A DNA stretch of 64,000 bases from Fulvimarina manganoxydans (GCF_900176465.1 NZ_FWXR01000011.1:62001-126000); one strand, 5' to 3'. Counted from the stretch's first letter, positions 27,039 through 34,794 are shown. Translations and numbers: made by a program. The notes: a model not told the origin generated them from the sequence alone.

Positions 27039-27560
27039 GTGAGTCGAATCCACGTCATGCAAGGGGAGGCTCGCGTCGAAGGCGGCGACGAGACGGTCCT
27101 CACCACCCTTCTGGGCTCCTGCGTCTCGGCCTGTATGCGCGATCCGGGAGCCGGGATCGGCGGGATGAACCATTTCCTCCTGCCGGGAGCCTCGGATAGC
27201 CAGGGTTCGCGCGCGGAAAGCTTCGGGCTCTATCTGATGGAGCTCCTTGTCAACGAGCTCTTGAAGCGCGGAGCCCGTCGCGGCCATCTGGAAGCCAAGC
27301 TTTTCGGCGGAGCGCGCACGGTGGACGGCCTGTCCGACATCGGCGCCAAGAACATCGAATTCGCCGAGCGCTTTCTGAAGATGGAAGGTATCGCGAATGT
27401 CGGCGGCAGCGTCGGCGGCGATCGCGGTCGGCGTATCGAATATTGGCCGGCGAGTGGTCGTGCGCGCCAGCTGTTCTTCGAACGCGCGACCATGCCGAAG
27501 ATCCCGGTGGCAAAGCCCACACGTCCGACCGCAAGCGTCGGCGCCGTGGAGCTCTTTTAA
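27039..27560 (+). CDS. cheD: Chemoreceptor glutamine deamidase CheD
   Basis: A 173-residue cysteine hydrolase that deamidates receptor glutamines. Signature residues: TLLGSCVSACMRD contains the catalytic cysteine, GGMNHFLLPG the catalytic histidine, and KLFGGARTVDGLSDIGAKNIEF the family motif. The GTG start is supported by AAGGAGAG just upstream; a later ATG (MQGEARVEGG) would remove the first strand. Position after cheY2 is standard. Confidence 0.93.
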   Translation: MSRIHVMQGEARVEGGDETVLTTLLGSCVSACMRDPGAGIGGMNHFLLPGASDSQGSRAESFGLYLMELLVNELLKRGARRGHLEAKLFGGARTVDGLSDIGAKNIEFAERFLKMEGIANVGGSVGGDRGRRIEYWPASGRARQLFFERATMPKIPVAKPTRPTASVGAVELF

Positions 27561-27595
27561 GCCGTCACATGCTCGCCATTCCTGGGAGAGGTCCG

Positions 27596-27946
27596 ATGTC
27601 GTCCGTCAATGTTTCCGAGCTCATGCGAATTCTGTCTGCGGAACTGCGCCAGCTCGCGGAGGCGACGGAAAATCTTCACGATGTCGTCTTCGCCGAGGGA
27701 GAGATCAAAGGGGAAGGGATACGCGTCGTTCAAAGCATCGACCGCACCCAACAGACGCTAGAAAACCTCGCGGATTTCATGTCCGTGCTTGGCGAGGACA
27801 TGTCTGAAAACCTCGCCGTCGCCATGGAAAATGCCCTGGCTCAGGTCCGGCTCGCGGATCTGAAACGGCGCCTCAACATGGACGGCTCGTCGCCCCTCAA
27901 TGACAACGCTGGGTCGGACGCAGGCGACCTCGAACTCTTCGGATAA
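27596..27946 (+). CDS. cheT: CheT-like small chemotaxis protein, candidate CheY-P phosphatase
   Basis: A 116-residue, mostly helical protein at the end of the che operon, in the position held by cheT in Sinorhizobium meliloti. The helix VQSIDRTQQTLENLADFM contains D49-x-x-x-Q53, the pattern used by CheZ and related phosphatases to hydrolyse CheY phosphate; I recall CheT being linked to signal termination on this basis. The N-terminal helix is leucine-rich and the C-terminus is acidic and disordered-looking. Other readings of the same segment start far upstream within cheD and are not credible. Assignment rests on gene position and one motif. Confidence 0.75.
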   Translation: MSSVNVSELMRILSAELRQLAEATENLHDVVFAEGEIKGEGIRVVQSIDRTQQTLENLADFMSVLGEDMSENLAVAMENALAQVRLADLKRRLNMDGSSPLNDNAGSDAGDLELFG

Positions 27947-27973
27947 GCGCTTCAGGTCTTTATGAGAAAAGGC

Positions 27974-27999
27974 AGGTCTCGGGGAGAGGCGGGAGACCT
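27974..27999. terminator. Hairpin downstream of the chemotaxis operon
   Basis: AGGTCTC and GAGACCT form a 7-bp stem around a 12-base purine-rich loop, 28 bases after the last che stop. There is no T-tract, so a role in transcription termination is only possible. Confidence 0.35.
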
Positions 28000-28221
28000 C
28001 ATGTCAATCCGCAACCTCGGAGCCTCATCGTGTTCAGCGAAGCCAACTTTTGAAAGGGCGGCGCGAGCGCGCGTCACGACCCCTCACGCATCTTTCAAAA
28101 TATATTTCGACGACGCTCTACGGGCCCTCAAAATATCTTTTCGGCCCGCTTCCCTGGTTGCTGCGGCGTTGGGTGGGAGCTCAGAGCTCGCTTGCCAAGC
28201 ACTGTTAAGCGCGGTCGCGGT

Positions 28222-28515
28222 TCAGCGCGAAGCGATCTGCCGGGCGTCGTCCGCAACAATTTCGATGCCAAGACGGCCATCTCGGGTAACCGACCATTCG
28301 AGGGACGCTGATTGTTCGAACATTTCTGGTTCGATCGCCTTACAAGCGCCGTAAACTTTCGGCATGGCAGAATCCGAAAGCCTCACCTGCAGAGGCAGCT
28401 CGCGTTCGCAATCTGCCAGTGTCTCATAAGCAGGCACGGGCACGGGAATTTCGTTGCACGAATTCAAGTCAGAAGAGCAGCCGACGAGCAGCATCAAAGC
28501 AGCGATGTGTTCCAT
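28222..28515 (-). CDS. Small exported cysteine-containing protein, probable EcfG regulon member
   Basis: A 97-residue protein beginning MEHIAALMLLVGCSSDLN: a short hydrophobic stretch then a cysteine in a lipobox-like context (L-V-G-C), so it may be a lipoprotein with a very short signal or be periplasmic. The mature part has further cysteines (NSCNEIP, LADCERELP, YGACKAIEP), suggesting disulfides. The family seems to occur widely in rhizobia, but I know no function. AGAGG lies five bases before the ATG. A GGAAC-N16-TGTT promoter lies 25 bases upstream, matching the one before nepR-ecfG, so general stress control is likely. Confidence 0.6.
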   Translation of the reverse strand: MEHIAALMLLVGCSSDLNSCNEIPVPVPAYETLADCERELPLQVRLSDSAMPKVYGACKAIEPEMFEQSASLEWSVTRDGRLGIEIVADDARQIASR

Positions 28516-28539
28516 GAAACCTCTCCATGTCGAATACCA

Positions 28540-28564
28540 AACACAATAGAAAAGAATTTGTTCC
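28540..28564 (-). promoter_or_regulatory. EcfG-type promoter for the small exported protein
   Basis: On the reverse strand the sequence reads GGAAC, 16 bases, TGTT. The alphaproteobacterial general-stress sigma consensus is GGAAC-N16/17-cGTT. The -10 element lies about 25 bases before the start codon. The same spacing and -10 variant occur ahead of nepR. Confidence 0.65.
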
Positions 28565-29176
28565 GTTGCGCCTGGGTCACAGGCTCAAATTTGCGTGACG
28601 ATGCGTCATATCGCGTGAGCCATACTATCTTGCTGACATAACGCGCTGATCGCGCAGTGGTTTCCTCATTGCCGCGTTTCATTCGCCTGATTCGGCCCGT
28701 TCACGATTTTTTTCAGAGCGCGAGTCCCAGTAAACCTTTAACTGAGAAGGCCGTGGCCGTGCATTGGTTCGCTGTCAGCGACAGGCGTCTCAAGACAGAG
28801 AAGCCTCATTGGCCAAGAACCGTCCAGCGTCGCACCTTACGACATTTACACATCTCTCAATCGAACATATCGAGCCGTCTCGTAGGCCCGGAGCCTTGCC
28901 AAGGCGAGCGCGACGAAGGCGAAAGCCTGACTCGGGAGTACGGAGTATCCGCCATACCCCGTTCGATGAGACTGGTGCATAGGCTGGACATGGTTCGCAG
29001 ATCGATCAGACGCAGTCATTCGGCCGCGAGCCGGTTTTGGCCGTGACGGAATGGCCGGTGTCTTCGCATTCCGCAAAGATCCGCGTTTTTCACCGGCCAG
29101 TAATGGCTCCTGGAATGCGGGATGTGCGTGGTCTTCGACGGATAAGGGTCGAAGAGAGCAAGACCGAGCGCTGGGC
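28565..29176. other. Gap of about 610 bases with no recognised gene
   Basis: Open frames here (the longest, 28657-29046 on +, 129 residues) have no start signal, no family resemblance and a composition unlike coding DNA in this genome. There are scattered inverted repeats near 29046-29120 (GGCCGGTG / CACCGGCC and CGCATTCC / GGAATGCG). A small RNA is possible, but nothing here proves one. Confidence 0.5.
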
Positions 29177-30250
29177 TCACGCCTTTTGGGCGGCAGGCGC
29201 GTCGATGATCTCGAACTGGCTGTCAGGAATCCGCAACACATAATGGACGCCATCGGGTTCATGGGTCAGCTTGGCGCTGCCACCGACGGCATTGGGCACG
29301 ATGCGCTCTAGGGTCGACGTGCCGAAGCGTGGGTCGCGGTCCGAGCGCACCCGCGGCCCTTCGCTTTCCTTCCAGTGGATCACGAGGTCCTGTCCGCCCT
29401 CGACCTCTTCGAAATCGGCATTGATCGAGATCTTGCCACCGGGCACGGACAGCGATCCGTAGGAGGCTGCATTCACCGCCAATTCGTGAAGGGCGAGGCC
29501 CACATGCAGGGATGCAGTTGGCGATAGATAGACACGTGCGACATCGGCCGCGATCTGCTGCATGCCATCCGGCGCATAGCGTTCGACCTGGAGGGCGATG
29601 AGATGGGCGAGATCGGCCCCGCGCCAGTCGGTGTCGGTCACGATGTCCTGGGAATAGGAGAGCGACTGAATGCGGCCCCGGAAACGGACCAGGAATTCGG
29701 GAACGGTGAGGGAATGGCGAGCGGTCTGACTGGCAAGACTTTGAATGATCGCAAGCAAATTTTTCGAACGATGGGACAATTCCCGAAGGAGCGTCTTCAG
29801 TGTCTCTTCGCGCCGCTTCTGCTCGGTGATTTCGACGGAGGTGCCGAGAATGCCGTCGACGACACCCTCTTCGCTCCGGTCCACGTCGAGACGAATGTCG
29901 TACCAGCGCACGGACCGCGCATTCTCGATCAGAAGTTCGAAGCGGACCGGCCGCTCGGTCTCCAGAACCTGACGTTTCATGGCAAGGCAGCGCGCCGCGG
30001 CCTGTCCTTCGAGAATGTCGGCGTCGATCGTGCCGTCGCCTGCGTTTGCCAGAAAGGACCCACCCGGATTGCAGACCCAGGAATAACGCAGGTCACGATC
30101 CTGCCGGAACACGGCCATATCCGTGTTCGCGACCGCTCTCATGACCTTCGTCGATACCATCAGACCACGCTTGAACTCATTGGCTCCGTTCGGACGCATA
30201 CGCGCCGCCACCGGGGAGGTGGCGGCATGCGACGTGCCCGCGGGCTCCAT
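29177..30250 (-). CDS. PAS-domain HWE-family sensor histidine kinase, PhyR-associated
   Basis: A 357-residue soluble kinase without membrane helices. A PAS-like domain (about 30-150: MAVFRQDRDLRYSWVCNPGG ... GILGTSVEITEQKRREE) is followed by the phosphoacceptor LRELSHRSKNLLAIIQSLA, and an ATP-binding part with ALHELAVNAASYGSL and the W-x-E pattern IHWKESEGP of the HWE/HisKA_2 class. Kinases of this class beside phyR phosphorylate PhyR and so activate the general stress response. The start lies five bases after the phyR stop, making one operon. Several later ATGs are possible starts. Confidence 0.85.
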   Translation of the reverse strand: MEPAGTSHAATSPVAARMRPNGANEFKRGLMVSTKVMRAVANTDMAVFRQDRDLRYSWVCNPGGSFLANAGDGTIDADILEGQAAARCLAMKRQVLETERPVRFELLIENARSVRWYDIRLDVDRSEEGVVDGILGTSVEITEQKRREETLKTLLRELSHRSKNLLAIIQSLASQTARHSLTVPEFLVRFRGRIQSLSYSQDIVTDTDWRGADLAHLIALQVERYAPDGMQQIAADVARVYLSPTASLHVGLALHELAVNAASYGSLSVPGGKISINADFEEVEGGQDLVIHWKESEGPRVRSDRDPRFGTSTLERIVPNAVGGSAKLTHEPDGVHYVLRIPDSQFEIIDAPAAQKA

Positions 30251-30254
30251 TGCC

Positions 30255-31049
30255 TCAGGCCGCAACCTTGCGGTCGCTCTCGAAGAACAAGGCCTGGCTG
30301 ATCAAGGCCTTGACCATGTCCGGATTGAACGGCTTGGTGACCAGGAAGGTCGGCTCGGGCCGCTCGCCCGTCAAAAGCCGCTCCGGGAAGGCGGTAATGA
30401 AGATCACCGGCACCGAGACGTGGCTCAAAATGTCGTTGACCGCGTCGATACCGGAGCTGCCATCGGCGAGCTGGATATCTGCGAGCACCATGCCGGGCTG
30501 CTGCTTTTCGAAGAGGCTGATCGCCTCCTTATGAGTGCGGGCGACCCCCGTGACCGTATGGCCGAGACCCTCGACCATCTGCTCGATGTCCATCGCGATC
30601 AGCGGTTCGTCCTCGATGATCATGATCTCGGTCGAGACCTGGCGACCGATATCGGCGCTAGCCTGACTGATCAGTTCGGAGAACTCGGTGTCGCTCTTGC
30701 CGAGGATCAGACTGGCTTCCTCGGTGGTGAAACCTTCCACCGCCACGAGAAGGAAGGCCTGACGCGGCAGGGGCGCGATCGCCTTCAGATTGCGCGAGGC
30801 CTTTTCTTCCCAGGCGCTCGTCGGAGCCTCTTCGTGAATGTTGACGTCCAGCGACTGCCAAAGCGACGAGAAGAGCTTATAGAGCGAGATACGCGGCGAC
30901 TGGTCCTCGGGGAACAGTGACGGATCGGCGATCAGCGCTTCCAACACCGCCGCGACATAGGCGTCACCGCTCGCCTGAGAACCGGTAAGGGCCCGTGAAT
31001 AGCGCCGAAGATAGGGAATATGCGGCGCTATGCGGGATGACATCGACAT
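30255..31049 (-). CDS. phyR: General stress response anti-anti-sigma factor PhyR
   Basis: A 264-residue two-domain regulator. Residues 1-130 form an EcfG-like sigma domain without DNA-binding power (YLRRYSRALTGSQASGDAYV, then ISLYKLFSSLW and LPRQAFLLVAVEGFTTEEAS). Residues about 140-260 form a receiver with IMIIEDEPLIAMDIE, MVLADIQLADGSSG (phosphorylated Asp) and TKPFNPDMV. Phosphorylated PhyR binds NepR and frees EcfG. The ATG is preceded by GGGGAG. It is divergent from nepR-ecfG and cotranscribed with the HWE kinase gene, the usual alphaproteobacterial locus. Confidence 0.95.
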   Translation of the reverse strand: MSMSSRIAPHIPYLRRYSRALTGSQASGDAYVAAVLEALIADPSLFPEDQSPRISLYKLFSSLWQSLDVNIHEEAPTSAWEEKASRNLKAIAPLPRQAFLLVAVEGFTTEEASLILGKSDTEFSELISQASADIGRQVSTEIMIIEDEPLIAMDIEQMVEGLGHTVTGVARTHKEAISLFEKQQPGMVLADIQLADGSSGIDAVNDILSHVSVPVIFITAFPERLLTGERPEPTFLVTKPFNPDMVKALISQALFFESDRKVAA

Positions 31050-31094
31050 GAATACTCCCCTCGTGTCGATTTGTTGAAACCTAGGTCGGCGAAC

Positions 31095-31119
31095 AATGCG
31101 CGCCGGCCCGCTGAGTTCC
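31095..31119 (-). promoter_or_regulatory. Possible EcfG-type promoter upstream of phyR
   Basis: Reverse strand GGAAC, 16 bases, CATT: a perfect -35 with a -10 that differs by one base from CGTT. It lies about 46 bases before the phyR start, opposite the nepR promoter. Autoregulation of phyR by EcfG is common in the order. Confidence 0.45.
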
Positions 31120-31137
31120 CTCGAAACTGACTTCATG

Positions 31138-31162
31138 GGAACACAGTGCGATGTCGCTTGTT
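31138..31162 (+). promoter_or_regulatory. EcfG-type promoter upstream of nepR-ecfG
   Basis: GGAAC, 16 bases, TGTT, close to the general-stress consensus. It lies about 215 bases before the nepR ATG, implying a long leader or a second, nearer start. It would give positive autoregulation of ecfG. Confidence 0.6.
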
Positions 31163-31378
31163 ATGGGGATGAAAAGCCCGAAGTGAAGTGCCTCGGTCGG
31201 TTTCGTGAACGGTGCGTCAGGACTTCGGCCCCCGCGAAATCGGTCCAGTCTCAAGACATGCCAGACTTGAGACACGGCCCGGGTCGCTTAAGTACTCCGA
31301 CCGACGAGGCTCGCACGATGCCGGTCGGGACCTGGATGTCGTGAGCGAGATGACGTGGCGAGCCGAGATCGGAACACA

Positions 31379-31660
31379 ATGAAGTCTTCGACGAGACCCA
31401 ATGACATGAAAGACGCGCCGGGACTGACCATGGACGATCGCGAAAAGGCGGGAAGCGAGCCTTCCTCCGGGCATCCGGAACAGAGCGATAAGGGCGACGA
31501 AATGACATTCGCACTGCCGAGCGCGATCGGCGATCGCCTTAAGGCCTATTACAACGATGTGGCGGCCGAGCCGGTCCCCGATCGGTTCCTGTCCCTTCTC
31601 GAGCGCCTGGATCAGGCCGAGAGCCGCAACGCAGACGTTCAGGACAAGGATGGCGAATGA
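31379..31660 (+). CDS. nepR: Anti-sigma factor NepR
   Basis: A 93-residue protein that sequesters EcfG until PhyR displaces it. The conserved core is at the C-terminal half: LPSAIGDRLKAYYNDVAAEP followed by VPDRFLSLLERLDQAES. The first 40 residues are polar and likely disordered, as in other NepR proteins; several internal ATGs could be the true start. The stop overlaps the ecfG start (ATGA), tying anti-sigma and sigma factor translation together. Confidence 0.92.
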   Translation: MKSSTRPNDMKDAPGLTMDDREKAGSEPSSGHPEQSDKGDEMTFALPSAIGDRLKAYYNDVAAEPVPDRFLSLLERLDQAESRNADVQDKDGE

Positions 31661-32208
31661 CCACCGACAACGACTTCCGAAAGGAGCTGCTTGAGGTCAT
31701 TCCGAACCTGCGTGCCTTCGCGGCCTCGCTTGCCGGCTCTTTCGACAGAGCCGACGATCTGGTTCAGGAGACGCTGGTCAAGGCCTGGGACAAGCAGCAC
31801 ACATTCCAGCCCGGCACCAATCTGAAGGCTTGGCTGTTCACGATCCTGCGCAACGAGTTCTATACCCAGATGCGCAAGAAGGGCCGAGAGGTTCAGGACG
31901 TCGACGGTGTCCATGCCATGCAGCTCGCCGGCCACCCGGAGCAGCAGGGCCATCTCGACCTGCAGGATTTTCGCAAGGCGCTCGACCGCCTTCCGGACGA
32001 TCAGCGCGAGGCGTTGATCCTGATTGGAGCCTCTGGCTTTTCCTATGAGGAAGCAGCGGAAATCTGCCACTGCGCCGTCGGTACCATCAAGAGTCGCGTG
32101 TCGCGCGCCAGAACCCGGCTTGCCGAGCTTCTGCAGATTGACGGCGATGGCGAATATGGGCCGGACGCGATCTCCTCACAGATCATCGGCGTCGCGCCGG
32201 CTGCCTAA
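31657..32208 (+). CDS. ecfG: General stress sigma factor EcfG
   Basis: A 183-residue ECF sigma factor. Region 2 includes RAFAASLAGSFDRADDLVQETLVKAW-type sequence and NLKAWLFTILRNEFYTQMRK. Region 4 includes LPDDQREALILIGASGFSYEEAAEI and VGTIKSRVSRARTRL, the DNA-reading helix. The combination with nepR and phyR defines it as EcfG (ECF15 group). A terminator hairpin follows 64 bases after the stop. Confidence 0.95.
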   Translation: MTTDNDFRKELLEVIPNLRAFAASLAGSFDRADDLVQETLVKAWDKQHTFQPGTNLKAWLFTILRNEFYTQMRKKGREVQDVDGVHAMQLAGHPEQQGHLDLQDFRKALDRLPDDQREALILIGASGFSYEEAAEICHCAVGTIKSRVSRARTRLAELLQIDGDGEYGPDAISSQIIGVAPAA

Positions 32209-32271
32209 GCTGACAAAGGGGGTGCCTCAAGCGCGTTCCCCTTTGATCCATTTGCCTTCGAACTGTGAAAA

Positions 32272-32296
32272 AGCCTCGCTGACGCGGGGCTTTTTT
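32272..32296 (+). terminator. Rho-independent terminator after ecfG
   Basis: AGCCTCGC-TGAC-GCGGGGCT forms an 8-bp stem (one G-T pair) with a tetraloop, preceded by an A-run and followed by TTTTTT, a classic intrinsic terminator. Confidence 0.85.
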
Positions 32297-32381
32297 GCGT
32301 GGTCGGGTACTTGTCCGCCCTTGTCTCGGCGGCGGTTCGAACGAACTCGTTCTTCGGCGAGCGAATAGGCGGCCGGCGGCT

Positions 32382-32406
32382 GGAACATTCCGTCCTTTAG
32401 ATGGTT
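32382..32406 (+). promoter_or_regulatory. Possible EcfG-type promoter for the DUF883 operon
   Basis: GGAAC, 16 bases, GGTT: a perfect -35 and a -10 with one mismatch to CGTT, 67 bases before the ATG of the DUF883 gene. It fits with that gene belonging to the general stress regulon. Confidence 0.5.
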
Positions 32407-32473
32407 TCGTTCGCAAGCGCCGCACGTGCTTCGAGCGGCGATGAAGATCACACGAGAATCGAAAGGTTGCGAT

Positions 32474-32848
32474 ATGGCATCGGACACGACCCCGCACCCC
32501 CAGGGCACGTCGACCACCGGCGGGACGATGGGCGCCGGACCCGGCACGCATGCGGGACAGAGCGATCGCGAACAGCTGGAAGCGCAGATCGCCAAGCTTC
32601 GTGAGGATGTGTCGGGCATCACCGACTCGCTCAAGCAGATGGCGACGCATCGTGCCGAAGGCGCCCGCGGCCAGGCCTATGCCCTGCGCGACGACGTGAA
32701 GGCCCAGGGCGAGCGCTATCTGCGCCAAGCCCAGGATGCTGCTTCCGACCTGGAAGAGCAGATGAGCGATCGCATTCGCGACGAGCCGATCAAGAGCGTG
32801 CTGATCGCGGCTGCGGTCGGATATCTCTACGCTCGCCTGTTCCGCTGA
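32474..32848 (+). CDS. DUF883 (ElaB/YqjD-like) membrane-anchored protein
   Basis: A 124-residue protein with a disordered Gly/Thr-rich head (about 1-35), a long amphipathic coiled region (REQLEAQIAKLREDVSGITD, then LKQMATHRAEGARGQAYALRDD), and a C-terminal hydrophobic anchor, KSVLIAAAVGYLYARLFR. In E. coli, ElaB/YqjD-type proteins sit in the inner membrane and bind ribosomes in stationary phase or stress. It starts a unit with the next membrane-protein gene six bases on. An EcfG-like promoter precedes it. Confidence 0.85.
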   Translation: MASDTTPHPQGTSTTGGTMGAGPGTHAGQSDREQLEAQIAKLREDVSGITDSLKQMATHRAEGARGQAYALRDDVKAQGERYLRQAQDAASDLEEQMSDRIRDEPIKSVLIAAAVGYLYARLFR

Positions 32849-32854
32849 TCGCCC

Positions 32855-33289
32855 ATGTGGTTCCTTGTAACCAAGCTGATCCAGGGCGAGCTCGGGATTT
32901 ATCTCGCCCGCATGAAGCGCCTGGCGATCCTTTACGCGGTGATGGTGGTCTTCGCGCTCCTACTGGTGGCTTTCCTGATCACGGCGCTTTTCGTCGTGGT
33001 GTCGGCCGAGATGGGCGCTTTGGCAGCGGCGTTGACGATGGCGGGCGTGTGCTTGGGTGTCATTGTCCTGATTTGGATCGCGACCATCGTCGTGCGCCGC
33101 AAACCGGCCAAACGGGCTGAAGATCGGATGAAACGCGATATCGCCTCCATCGCCGGCGTTTCGGCTCTGTCGAACGCACCGCAGCTGTTGCGGGCGGTCA
33201 AGCGGCGCAGGTCGCTGATGCTGATCCCGCTTCTTGCCGGCCTCGGTTATGGCGCATGGGTCGCTATCAAAGGCGACGACGAGTTCTGA
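32855..33289 (+). CDS. DUF1469 / phage-holin-superfamily-like integral membrane protein
   Basis: A 144-residue membrane protein. Two adjacent helices (RLAILYAVMVVFALLLVAFL and AALTMAGVCLGVIVLIWIAT, roughly 21-45 and 58-82) are followed by a basic cytoplasmic part and a weak third helix (LMLIPLLAGLGYGAWVAI). The YqjD-YqjE-YqjK gene pattern of enterobacteria pairs a DUF883 protein with a DUF1469 (YqjE) protein just as here. The pair is probably stress-induced and acts at the inner membrane; the exact job is unknown. Confidence 0.75.
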   Translation: MWFLVTKLIQGELGIYLARMKRLAILYAVMVVFALLLVAFLITALFVVVSAEMGALAAALTMAGVCLGVIVLIWIATIVVRRKPAKRAEDRMKRDIASIAGVSALSNAPQLLRAVKRRRSLMLIPLLAGLGYGAWVAIKGDDEF

Positions 33290-33413
33290 GGCATTCGGGG
33301 CGGGCCGCCTCAAACATGTGGCGTCTGATTCTAGGCCTTTCACGGGCTGGCCTTTCGAGGTCCGCCCGAAGCCTCAGGGCATTCAAACACAACAAAATGT
33401 CGGAGGACACGTC

Positions 33414-33860
33414 ATGAGCGATGTCAAAGTCGACTATGAGACCTGGATGCTGATCGCCGATGGCGAGAAGGCCTTGTTTTTGAAGAATCTCGGCGATGCC
33501 GAACTGCCCAATTTCGAGGTGCAGCGCGTCGAGGAGCACGACAATCCGAGCGACCGTGAGCAGAGCGCGAACCGACCCGGCCGCCTCTCCGATGGTGGGG
33601 TGAACCATCGATCGGCTGTGGAAGATACCGATTTCCACCAGCTGGAAAAGGAGCGTTTCGCCGCCGAACTCTCCGACATCCTCTATAAGATGGCCCATAA
33701 GAAGCGCTTCGAACGGATCGTGCTCGTCGCCCCGGCCAAGACGCTGGGCGAGTTGCGCGACCAACTCCACAAGGAGGTCAAGGACCGCGTGGTCGGCGAG
33801 ATTTCCAAGGATCTGACCAATCATCCGATCGATCAGATCGAGAAGGCGATGGTTGCCTGA
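33414..33860 (+). CDS. Host-attachment family protein
   Basis: A 148-residue soluble protein. YETWMLIADGEKALFLKNLG starts the domain annotated as required for attachment to host cells (first described in Agrobacterium). The rest, including DFHQLEKERFAAELSDILYK, then FERIVLVAPAKTLGELRDQL and RVVGEISKDLTNHPIDQIEK, follows the family and recalls eRF1-like domains. CGGAGG precedes the ATG. Despite the family name, a direct role in adhesion is not clear; the stress-gene neighbourhood suggests a stress role. Confidence 0.85.
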   Translation: MSDVKVDYETWMLIADGEKALFLKNLGDAELPNFEVQRVEEHDNPSDREQSANRPGRLSDGGVNHRSAVEDTDFHQLEKERFAAELSDILYKMAHKKRFERIVLVAPAKTLGELRDQLHKEVKDRVVGEISKDLTNHPIDQIEKAMVA

Positions 33861-34028
33861 AACTCGGCGCCGCATCGCGCACCCACTGGTTCTCCGCCAT
33901 TCGCGTTAGGATGGCGATCCGGGCGCTCGGTCTTTGATTGTATTGTGCCGATTTTTTGCAAGGGGCGTGCCGACGGGCGCGCCCCGGTCGTTTGTTTTTG
34001 AAAGAGACGGGAAAGGTCACTCGCCTCC

Positions 34029-34265
34029 ATGTCCGATTTCGATCCGAAAGAGACTCGTCAGGGCAGCAAGGGGACGCCAATCCTTCTGATCCTGATCGTC
34101 GCCTTGGCGCTCTGTGCCGTCGTCTTTATCGGTCTTGGCATCTATGGCTGGCTATCGCCCGATCCCGAGAGCGCACTCGATATGTCGTCGCCGGCCCCTG
34201 CGATCGAGGCGTCCGGTGAACCGGATGGCCCGGTCGAGCCCGGTGAGCCCGCGACAGCTCAATAA
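34029..34265 (+). CDS. Small single-span membrane protein
   Basis: A 78-residue protein I do not recognise. Polar residues 1-16 precede one strong helix (TPILLILIVALALCAVVFIG, continuing LGIYGWL) and an acidic, proline-rich tail. The helix start and the surrounding stress genes suggest an inner-membrane stress accessory protein, as inference. GGGAAAGG lies upstream of the ATG at a slightly long spacing. Confidence 0.6.
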   Translation: MSDFDPKETRQGSKGTPILLILIVALALCAVVFIGLGIYGWLSPDPESALDMSSPAPAIEASGEPDGPVEPGEPATAQ

Positions 34266-34302
34266 TTGGCTTTGAGCAGCGGCGTTCGTCCTCCTCAACG
34301 AG

Positions 34303-34327
34303 GCAACTCTTCTGCGCTGACGCCGTT
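34303..34327 (+). promoter_or_regulatory. Possible EcfG-type promoter
   Basis: GCAAC, 16 bases, CGTT: one mismatch in the -35 and a perfect -10, 30 bases before the next start codon. This is the fourth such site near the stress locus. Confidence 0.45.
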
Positions 34328-34357
34328 GTGCTCTGCAAGAGAACTAAGGAGTCCGTC

Positions 34358-34756
34358 ATGTCCGACCGCCCGACCCCTCATCAGGCCGATATCCTTCCCG
34401 TCGATCAGGCGGTGGGTGGCGATGCCGACAGCCCCGGCATCGCGCAGCCGGTGACCCAGGACGAGATCGACGATATTTTGAACGATCAGACGATGCCGAT
34501 CGAGGAGCGTCAGATGCGCCTCGAAGACATCCGCAACCGGCTGGGTGTTCGTGACAGCGCCGATCGAGGCTCCGATATGTCGGCGCTCGAATATCAGATC
34601 GACGAAGCGCTCAATCTCCTGGCGGACGGTGGCCATGTCTATGGAACGCTGGAAGGGGCGGGCATCGACCCGTCGGAGCGAGCCGATACACGCTCACCCG
34701 ACGATGACGAGAGCCTAGGCGCCCCCGATGCCGTCGGCGGGCGCGAGCCGCGTTGA
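34358..34756 (+). CDS. Hypothetical acidic protein of the stress cluster
   Basis: A 132-residue soluble acidic protein with no family I can name. It contains EIDDILNDQTMPIEERQMRL, EYQIDEALNLLADGGHVYGT and an Asp-rich tail. No signal peptide or membrane helix. CTAAGGAG at good spacing supports the start. It is followed after 38 bases by a Rho_N-domain gene and preceded by an EcfG-like promoter, so both may form a stress-induced pair. Confidence 0.7.
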   Translation: MSDRPTPHQADILPVDQAVGGDADSPGIAQPVTQDEIDDILNDQTMPIEERQMRLEDIRNRLGVRDSADRGSDMSALEYQIDEALNLLADGGHVYGTLEGAGIDPSERADTRSPDDDESLGAPDAVGGREPR

Positions 34757-34794
34757 GGTGTCCGCCCGGACGATCTGGCAAAAGGAGCGATCCG

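Noticed and set aside
20982-27946. Chemoreceptor or flagellar gene in the che operon
   Set aside because: All open frames in this stretch are accounted for by the STAS, CheY, CheA, CheW, CheR, CheB, CheD and CheT-like genes; no receptor signalling hairpin was seen.
28657-29046. 129-residue open frame in the gap before the HWE kinase
   Set aside because: No start signal and amino-acid composition unlike the coding regions here.
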